Assembly (NCBI RefSeq): GCF_002242805.1
Contig: NZ_MCGQ01000020.1
Coordinates: 124,227 to 188,226, forward strand
Length of the DNA: 64,000 nt
DNA from: Streptomyces diastatochromogenes
Lineage (GTDB): Bacteria > Actinomycetota > Actinomycetes > Streptomycetales > Streptomycetaceae
Reading direction: 5' to 3'
How positions within the stretch are numbered: position 1 is the first letter of the stretch; each line of letters opens with the position of its first letter. Positions 58,651 through 64,000 of the stretch are shown here, piece after piece. The translations under genes and the position numbers were made by a program. Below the pieces are notes generated by a model that was given only the letters and a program-made list of their open reading frames with translations, did not search any database and was not told the origin of the DNA.

Positions 58651-59070
58651 ATGAGCACCACCGCCGTCGCCCCGCTCACCATCGAGGACGCCGAACTGCT
58701 CGTCGCCTCGGCCCGTCGCGCGGCCGAGGAGGCCGGAGTCACCGTCAGCGTCACCGTCCTGGACGCCGGTGGCCACCTGCTCGCCTTCCGTCGGGACGAC
58801 CGTGCCGTGCTGATCTCCGGCGAGACCAGCACCCGTAAGGCCTACACCGCGCTCCAGCTGAACGCGGCCACCGCCGAGCTCGTCGACGCCGTCCAGCCCG
58901 GCGGCCTCTTCCACACGCTGCCCACGGCCCTCGACCGGCCCCTGCTCTTCATCGCGGGCGGTGTTCCCGTCCACCGGGACGGCCGACTGATCGGCGCGAT
59001 CGGCGTCGGCGGCGGTGCCCCGGACCAGGACCACGGCTTCGCCACCGCGGCTGTCCAGGCGCTCGTCTGA
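58651..59070 (+). CDS. GlcG/HbpS-family (DUF336) heme-binding-like protein
   Basis: 139 aa covering one whole GlcG/HbpS domain (LTIEDAELLVASARRAAEEAG through GAIGVGGGAPDQDHGFATAAVQAL). AAGGAG lies nine bases before the ATG. No signal peptide is present, unlike the secreted HbpS of Streptomyces reticuli. It lies 125 bp after the MFS gene. Heme binding is inferred from the family only. Confidence 0.85.
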   Translation: MSTTAVAPLTIEDAELLVASARRAAEEAGVTVSVTVLDAGGHLLAFRRDDRAVLISGETSTRKAYTALQLNAATAELVDAVQPGGLFHTLPTALDRPLLFIAGGVPVHRDGRLIGAIGVGGGAPDQDHGFATAAVQALV

Positions 59071-59093
59071 CCGCACGCTCCGAGACATGACAA

Positions 59094-59132
59094 CGCCGGC
59101 CCCCTGCCGCCTTGGTGCGGTGAGGGCCGGCG
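59094..59132. terminator. Bidirectional terminator
   Basis: Stem CGCCGGCCC / GGGCCGGCG between the convergent HbpS-like and GNAT genes. Confidence 0.65.
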
Positions 59133-59148
59133 TGTGCCGTGCGACCGG

Positions 59149-60015
59149 TCAGCCGGCGGCCACCGTCAGCGGTGCGAACCGGCGCGTCCAGTCCCCCGGC
59201 AGGTCCGTGATGCCGTAGGTCATGACGGCGTTGAAAGCCACGGACGCCAACCCCCGTGCCTTGGCCCAGGCCAGCAGCTCCTCGTGGCGTACGTCGATGT
59301 CGGTGCGCAGCGGACGGTCTGTACGGGCCGCGAGCGAGGCGATGAGGGCCTTGGCCGTCTCGGTGTCCCGGGCGATCAGCGGGCCGACGACATGCGTGTC
59401 CATGTTGGGCCACGCGGCCGTGTAGCCGATGATCCGGCCGCAGTCCTCGGCCACGCGCAGCTGGTCGGCGAAGGCGGGCAGACGGGTGATGAGGGGAGTG
59501 CGGTCGACGCCGAACACCTCCTCGTCGAGACGGAGGATCGAAGGCAGGTCCTCCGCGGTGGCAGCACGGGTCGCCACCGCGTATTCCGGCCCGCCGGGGA
59601 TGAAGTTCCCCACCACCATCTCCGCCCGGCCCGTGACCTTGAAGCCCAGTTCCTCGTAGAGCGGGCGCCCGTAGGGCGTGGCATGCAAGGTCAGAGGTGT
59701 GGTGCCCATGGCCGCTACGACATGCCGCATCAGGCGGCGTCCGACGCCACGGCGGGCGTGGCGCTCGGCCACCAGGACCATGCCGATGGCGCTGAGCTCC
59801 GACCGCTCCCAAGACCCGTACTCCGTGACGACGCAGGCGGCGATGAGCCCTCCGTCGGGGTCGTCGATGCCGTAGCCCTTGCCGGCTGTGAGGAGGAAGC
59901 CCCACTTGTGTTCCTCGCGTGGCCACCCCCGATCTTCGGACAAGTCGGCGCAGGCAGTGAGATCGCGGAGCGTCAGCCGGCGGACGGGCAGGGCAGCGAG
60001 GGAAGGAGTCGGCAC
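59149..60015 (-). CDS. Two-domain GNAT-family acetyltransferase
   Basis: 288 aa from GTG 60015 (VPTPSLAALPVRRLTLRDL), the point where similarity to GNAT proteins should begin; no good ribosome binding site is visible and ATG 60087 is an alternative. The N-terminal GNAT repeat has AERHARRGVGRRLMRHVVAAM and PLYEELGFKVTGR. The C-terminal repeat (ATRAATAEDLPSILRLDEEVFG to DLPGDWTRRFAPL) is a YitH/acetyltransf_18 type domain. The substrate is unknown. Confidence 0.8.
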   Translation of the reverse strand: MPTPSLAALPVRRLTLRDLTACADLSEDRGWPREEHKWGFLLTAGKGYGIDDPDGGLIAACVVTEYGSWERSELSAIGMVLVAERHARRGVGRRLMRHVVAAMGTTPLTLHATPYGRPLYEELGFKVTGRAEMVVGNFIPGGPEYAVATRAATAEDLPSILRLDEEVFGVDRTPLITRLPAFADQLRVAEDCGRIIGYTAAWPNMDTHVVGPLIARDTETAKALIASLAARTDRPLRTDIDVRHEELLAWAKARGLASVAFNAVMTYGITDLPGDWTRRFAPLTVAAG

Positions 60016-60623
60016 GCAGGTCAGGCTGTCCGACCGGCACCCCTGACGTCCACCCGTTTCAATGCATACGCAGGTGCTTTTGGCCATGTCGTGGCCACTC
60101 GCACAGACCGTCGACAGGCGAGCGTGTTTCACGTGAAACAGAGACGGAGGGTGGCCCGCTTCGTCGTCGGACAGGGAACTGTTTGCTGTTGTACCGGTTT
60201 CCGTCGCGGTCAAGGCGGACGGGCATCTGGCCGGACTCGCCACATACTCCTACACCGGCCGTGATCTGTGGGATGCCTATGAATTGGTGACACACGTCCG
60301 GTAGTTGAGAGACGTCATGGTTCGCCCCTTGCCCGCTTCATGGGGAAGCAAGGGGGGACTTGTGTGCATGGCGACGGCCGGTAGGGTCGACTCCGGTTCA
60401 CGTCCGGGATGGAGTGCACGCATCCCGTGCGGGCCGAGAGCAGGGCAGGCAGCCTAACGGGACGAAGAGATCGAAAACCGCGTTTCCGGGTATACGGCCG
60501 CAGCATCCGGTCAGGATGGGATGCTGCGGCAGTGCTACGGCTGGCCGCCCGCCGGGGGAAAGCATGCACCTTCCGAGGAGGAGGTGCGCAGACCGACCGA
60601 GAGATGTTCGAGGCGAGGGCACC
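60016..60623. other. Long intergenic region with parS and a possible promoter
   Basis: 608 bp without a convincing gene. It contains parS site 11 and a possible rightward promoter TTGTGT (60360-60365), 16-bp spacer, TAGGGT (60382-60387), 237 bp before the flavohemoglobin start. Open frames here are shadows without domains. Confidence 0.4.
60126..60139. other. parS: parS site 11
   Basis: Perfect GTTTCACGTGAAAC upstream of the two-domain GNAT gene. Confidence 0.93.
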
Positions 60624-62114
60624 ATGGACGCTCCGACCACCACGTCGGGGGAGAACGGCATAGCGGGCGGAGGCGGCTGGTTCACGCCGCGCAAGGCGCC
60701 TCCGACCCCGCCGCCGGACGGTGATCAGGAGACGGCCGAGGGACGCAGGCCGGCCGTGGTGCGCCCGGTGGGTCGGCCGAACCGGGAGGGCGCCGCCCGC
60801 CCCGGGTCCGACGCTCCCGTGGCCCACCACGCTTCTGCCGCCCCCACCGAGCAGCCCGCGGAGCCGCCGGCACCAGCCCCGCCCAGCCCTCCGAGCCCCC
60901 AGCCGGCAGTGGCCTACGAGCCTTCACACCCGGTCGTCGCGGCAACCGAGCCGCAGCGCGTGCCCGTCCAGCGGTCCGCGCCGCCCGTCGTCGAGGAGGC
61001 GTCCCCGGACGCCCTCGTCATCCGGGGCACGATGGCCGAGATCGCCCCGGTCGCCGACAAGGTCACCTCCTACTTCTACGCACTCCTCTTCGTCCGCCAC
61101 CCCGAACTGCGCCCGATGTTCCCGCCGGCGATGGACGCCCAGCGGGACCGGCTGCTGAAAGCATTGCTCACCGCGGCCGAGCACATCGACAACAAGCCGG
61201 TACTCGTCGACTACCTGCAGAACCTGGGCCGCGGACACCGGAAGTACGGCACGCGCGCCGAGCACTATCCGGCCGTGGGCGAATGCCTCATCGGCGCCCT
61301 CAGCAAGTACGCCTCCGCCATCTGGAACCCGGAGACCGAGGCGGCCTGGGTGCGGGCCTACACCACGATCTCCCAGGTGATGATCGACGCCGCGGCGGCG
61401 GACGAACTGCGCGCCCCGGCCTGGTGGCACGCCGAGGTCGTCACGCACGACCTCAGGACCCCCGATGTGGCGGTCGTCACCGTCCGCCCGGACCAGCCCT
61501 ACCCCTTCCTCGCCGGGCAGTACACCAGCGTGGAGACGCCCTGGTGGCCACGGGTCTGGCGGCACTACTCCTTCGCCTCGGCGCCCCGCTCGGACGGCCT
61601 GCTGACGTTCCATGTGAAGGCCGTCCCGGCCGGTTGGGTCTCCAACGCACTGGTGCACCGCGCCCGGCCCGGAGACGTCATACGCCTCGGCCCGCCGGCC
61701 GGCTCGATGACCGTCGACCACACCACCGACAACGGGCTGCTCTGCCTGGGCGGCGGCACCGGCATAGCGCCCATCAAGGCCCTCGTCGAGGACGTGGCCG
61801 AGCACGGCCGACGCCGTCAGGTCGAGGTGTTCTACGGCGCCCGTACCGACCACGACCTGTACGACATCGACACCATGCTCAGGCTCCAGCAGAGCCACCC
61901 GTGGCTCTCCGTACGGGCGATCATCGACCAGCTGGCCCATCTCCAGCTTCCCGACGCCATACGGGAGTACGGCCCCTGGAACGAGTACGACGCCTACATC
62001 TCGGGCCCGCCCGGAATGATCCGCAGCGGGGTCCACGCCCTGCGGGACATCGGCATTCCCTCGGACCGCATACGGCACGACTCGGTCGAGGAACTGGTCG
62101 TCGTCGGGAACTGA
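60624..62114 (+). CDS. Flavohemoglobin-like protein with disordered N-terminus
   Basis: 496 aa from ATG 60624. The first 125 residues are Pro/Ala-rich and probably disordered (QPAEPPAPAPPSPPSPQPAV). The globin domain begins at ALVIRGTMAEIAPVADKVTSYFY; the proximal histidine is probably in LGRGHRKYG. The reductase part has the FAD motif RHYSFAS (Arg313, Tyr315, Ser316) and the NAD-binding GGGTGIAPIKAL near residue 376. Related enzymes oxidise nitric oxide to nitrate. The extension is unusual compared with E. coli Hmp (396 aa). Confidence 0.87.
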   Translation: MDAPTTTSGENGIAGGGGWFTPRKAPPTPPPDGDQETAEGRRPAVVRPVGRPNREGAARPGSDAPVAHHASAAPTEQPAEPPAPAPPSPPSPQPAVAYEPSHPVVAATEPQRVPVQRSAPPVVEEASPDALVIRGTMAEIAPVADKVTSYFYALLFVRHPELRPMFPPAMDAQRDRLLKALLTAAEHIDNKPVLVDYLQNLGRGHRKYGTRAEHYPAVGECLIGALSKYASAIWNPETEAAWVRAYTTISQVMIDAAAADELRAPAWWHAEVVTHDLRTPDVAVVTVRPDQPYPFLAGQYTSVETPWWPRVWRHYSFASAPRSDGLLTFHVKAVPAGWVSNALVHRARPGDVIRLGPPAGSMTVDHTTDNGLLCLGGGTGIAPIKALVEDVAEHGRRRQVEVFYGARTDHDLYDIDTMLRLQQSHPWLSVRAIIDQLAHLQLPDAIREYGPWNEYDAYISGPPGMIRSGVHALRDIGIPSDRIRHDSVEELVVVGN

Positions 62115-62126
62115 CCGGCCGACCGA

Positions 62127-62609
62127 TTACCCGAGGTCGGGGGCGTGCATGGCGCGGACGCCCTCGATGTTGCCGTCCAGATAGTGCCGCAGCGACAGCG
62201 GCACGAGGTGGACGGAGGCGATGCCGACCCGGGTGAACGGGATACGGACGATCTCGTACTCGCCCGCCGGCTCCTCCACTTCGGGGCCGTGGCGCAGCGA
62301 CGGGTCCATGGACTCCAGGCGGCAGACGAAGAAGTGCTGCACCTTCACTCCGGTCGCGCCGCCGTCCTCGCCGATGTGCTCCACGGTGTCCACGAAGCAG
62401 GGCACGACGTCGGTGATCTTGGCGCCGAGTTCCTCGTACACCTCACGGTGCAGAGCGTCGACGACGGTCGGGTCCGCGGCCTCGACCCCGCCACCGGGAG
62501 TGACCCAGTAGGGATCGACACCGGGCTTGGTGCGCTTGATCAGGATCAGGTCGTCACCGTCCAGGAGAACGGCACGGGCGGTGCGCTTGACCACGGGTCG
62601 GACGGTCAT
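62127..62609 (-). CDS. Nudix hydrolase
   Basis: 160 aa from ATG 62609. The Nudix box is complete: GGGVEAADPTVVDALHREVY then EELGA, fitting Gx5Ex7REUxEExGU. No Shine-Dalgarno is evident before the start. The substrate cannot be told from the sequence. It converges with the flavohemoglobin gene with a 12-bp gap. Confidence 0.9.
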   Translation of the reverse strand: MTVRPVVKRTARAVLLDGDDLILIKRTKPGVDPYWVTPGGGVEAADPTVVDALHREVYEELGAKITDVVPCFVDTVEHIGEDGGATGVKVQHFFVCRLESMDPSLRHGPEVEEPAGEYEIVRIPFTRVGIASVHLVPLSLRHYLDGNIEGVRAMHAPDLG

Positions 62610-62630
62610 GGGAGAAATGTGGCCCGGCTG

Positions 62631-62644
62631 GTTCCACGTGAAAC
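62631..62644. other. parS: parS-like site 12, one mismatch
   Basis: GTTCCACGTGAAAC, one base off the core (C for T at position 4), 22 bp upstream of the Nudix start. Confidence 0.7.
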
Positions 62645-62696
62645 ATCGCATGGCGCCACCACCCGAGCGCACCGCGTAAAACCCCGGAGTGGAGGC

Positions 62697-63602
62697 TCAG
62701 GACCAGCTCGCGGCCGCCCGCAGGAGCCACTCGTGCGCCCGCGCGACATGCGGCATGGCGAGCGTTCCGGTGCGCACCGCGAGGAAGTACGTCCGCAGCG
62801 GCGGCACCGCGGGGTCGTGCAGCGTCATGATCTCCCCGCGCTCCAGGCCGGGAGTGCACAGATAGCGGGGAAGCACCGCAAGTCCGGCGCCCGCTGTCGC
62901 ACAGGCGAGCACCGCGCGCAGGTCGGGGACGATGACCGTGCCGGAGGCGGCCGGGCGTGAATCGAAGACGGAGGCCCAGTAGCGCGAGACGAAGGGCAGC
63001 GACTCGTGGACCTCGACGACCGGCAGGTTCTCCAGGGCGGGGGCTCCCTTGAGGCGCAGCGCGCCAGGGCCGATCCGCTCGGCCCAGCGCGGGGCGGCCA
63101 CCAGCATGTGCTCCTCGTCGCAGAGTGCGGTGGCGGTCAGGAGGGCGCCACGCGGCCGGACCGTGCTGATGGCCAGGTCGTGGTGTCCGGCGGCCAGCCC
63201 CTCCAGTGCTTCCTCCGCGGTGCCGAAGGAGGCGCGCAGCGCGAAGCCCTGGCCGTCGTCGCCGGTCAGCTCCGTCAGGGCGGGAAGCGCGCGTTCGGCG
63301 GTGAACTCGGGCGGGCCGGCCAGATGCAGCGTCCGTAACGAAGACTCGTCGTCCAGGCCGCTCTCCGCTATCTCCACCAGGGCGTCGAGGTGCGGAGCGG
63401 CCTTGTGGGCGAGTTCGTCGCCGATGGTCGTGGGCGTCACCCCGCGGGCCTGCCGCAGGAACAGGGGGCGGCCCAACTGTCGCTCCAGGGTGCGGATCTG
63501 GGAGGTGACGGCCGGCTGGGAGAGCCCCAGCAGAGCGGCGGCGCGGGTGAAGGAACCGGCCCGGTGCACGGTGACGAACGTGCGCAGCAAGGCCAGATCC
63601 AT
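62697..63602 (-). CDS. LysR-family transcriptional regulator
   Basis: 301 aa from ATG 63602 with GGAAGGG upstream. The N-terminal helix-turn-helix is LALLRTFVTVHRAGSFTRAAALLGLSQPAVTSQIRTLERQLG. The effector-binding domain follows (LRTLHLAGPPEFTAERALPAL...). No divergent target gene lies next to it, so the regulon is unclear. An AT-rich dyad lies upstream. Confidence 0.92.
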   Translation of the reverse strand: MDLALLRTFVTVHRAGSFTRAAALLGLSQPAVTSQIRTLERQLGRPLFLRQARGVTPTTIGDELAHKAAPHLDALVEIAESGLDDESSLRTLHLAGPPEFTAERALPALTELTGDDGQGFALRASFGTAEEALEGLAAGHHDLAISTVRPRGALLTATALCDEEHMLVAAPRWAERIGPGALRLKGAPALENLPVVEVHESLPFVSRYWASVFDSRPAASGTVIVPDLRAVLACATAGAGLAVLPRYLCTPGLERGEIMTLHDPAVPPLRTYFLAVRTGTLAMPHVARAHEWLLRAAASWS

Positions 63603-63655
63603 GGCACGCCCTTCCCTCTCCCTGCCCTCCTCCGGCCCCCGAGGCAGGCACCAAC

Positions 63656-63673
63656 TATAAATAAGTCGATAGG
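63656..63673. promoter_or_regulatory. AT-rich dyad upstream of lysR
   Basis: CTAT-N10-ATAG within ACTATAAATAAGTCGATAGG, strikingly AT-rich for this genome and 54 bp upstream of the lysR start. It may be the promoter and autoregulatory site. Confidence 0.45.
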
Positions 63674-63752
63674 TCTCTGTCGCTACCGTGATTGGACACT
63701 GACAGAGAGTCAACTAGCCTTGTTCGCGCGGTTCTTCGCGCGCGGAACCGAA

Positions 63753-63789
63753 GGCGGTCCGAGCCACGAGGGGGGAGGCTCGGACCGCC
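63753..63789. terminator. Terminator downstream of the cystathionine enzyme gene
   Basis: A perfect 13-bp stem GGCGGTCCGAGCC / GGCTCGGACCGCC with an 11-base loop, 30 bp beyond the stop codon at 63820. Confidence 0.85.
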
Positions 63790-63819
63790 GCAGAGCGGGT
63801 CAGGGGGCCCGTGATCCGG

Positions 63820-64000
63820 TCACTCGGCGGACTCGTCAAGGGCCCGCAGCACATCCGCCACCAGGTCCTCGGGGTCCTCGGCGCCGACAGACATCCGGAT
63901 GAATCCCTCCGGGACCGGATCTCCGCCCCAGCGGCGGCGGCGTTCGGCCGTGGAGCGCACACCGCCGAAGCTCGTCGCGTCCTCGACCAGGTGCAGCGCC
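63820..64000 (-). CDS. Cystathionine gamma-synthase/lyase-type PLP enzyme (C-terminus only)
   Basis: Only the last 59 residues lie in the window; the gene continues past base 64000. The minus-strand frame reads HLVEDATSFGGVRSTAERR, then WGGDPVPEGFIRMSVGAEDP and EDLVADVLRALDESAE. The SFGG and IRxSVGxEDxEDL pattern is the C-terminal signature of the Cys/Met-metabolism PLP enzymes. Synthase and lyase cannot be told apart from this part. Confidence 0.85.
   Translation of the reverse strand, partial: ALHLVEDATSFGGVRSTAERRRRWGGDPVPEGFIRMSVGAEDPEDLVADVLRALDESAE

Overview
The window is actinobacterial chromosome, almost certainly Streptomyces. It has very high GC, many GTG starts, and a gene order around the replication origin that matches the conserved Streptomyces oriC neighbourhood: gyrA-gyrB-dciA-recF-gnd-dnaN-oriC-dnaA-rpmH-rnpA-yidD-yidC-jag-rsmG-parA-parB. 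At least twelve ParB-binding parS sequences (core GTTTCACGTGAAAC, two with one changed base) are scattered from about 15.4 kb to 62.6 kb.

Layout. 1-8567 (minus strand): gyrase, DciA, RecF, 6-phosphogluconate dehydrogenase and the sliding clamp. 8568-9426: oriC with many DnaA boxes. 9486-17788: dnaA, then ribosome, RNase P, membrane-insertion and partition genes. 18107-33574: thioredoxin system with a SigR-type promoter, SigM and its anti-sigma factor, the MurJ flippase with a pseudokinase and a large secreted membrane protein, CCA-adding enzyme, an MFS protein, inositol-phosphate synthase and a PadR regulator. 33939-43038: class A penicillin-binding protein, GT87 membrane glycosyltransferase, an alanine-racemase-like protein, a FemX-like aminoacyltransferase, then rpsF-ssb-rpsR-rplI. 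43177-46451: MATE transporter and dnaB.

The main discovery is a complete Tn7-like transposon at 46462-54751 (8,290 bp), placed just after the stop codon of the replicative helicase gene dnaB. Both ends were found by reading: 24-bp terminal inverted repeats matching at 21 of 24 positions and starting TGTAGGTTCTC, flanked by a perfect 5-bp target duplication CCGGA. It carries tnsA (PD-D/ExK nuclease), tnsB (DDE transposase, D-D-35-E), tnsC (AAA+ ATPase) and an 889-aa TniQ/TnsD-like protein with an N-terminal zinc-finger region and a C-terminal array of helix-turn-helix units. All four genes overlap and run in the dnaB direction. One low-GC, TTA-containing cargo gene of unknown function lies on the opposite strand. 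The tnsA-proximal end faces the 3' end of dnaB, the same geometry as Tn7 at glmS, so I infer that the 3' end of dnaB is the attachment site read by TniQ. No Cas genes or CRISPR are present, so this is not a CAST.

Beyond the element (54809-64000) are a serine beta-lactamase-like hydrolase, a GNAT, a MarR/MFS divergent pair, an HbpS-like protein, a two-domain GNAT, a flavohemoglobin-like protein, a Nudix hydrolase, a LysR regulator and the C-terminal end of a cystathionine gamma-synthase/lyase-type gene cut by the window edge.
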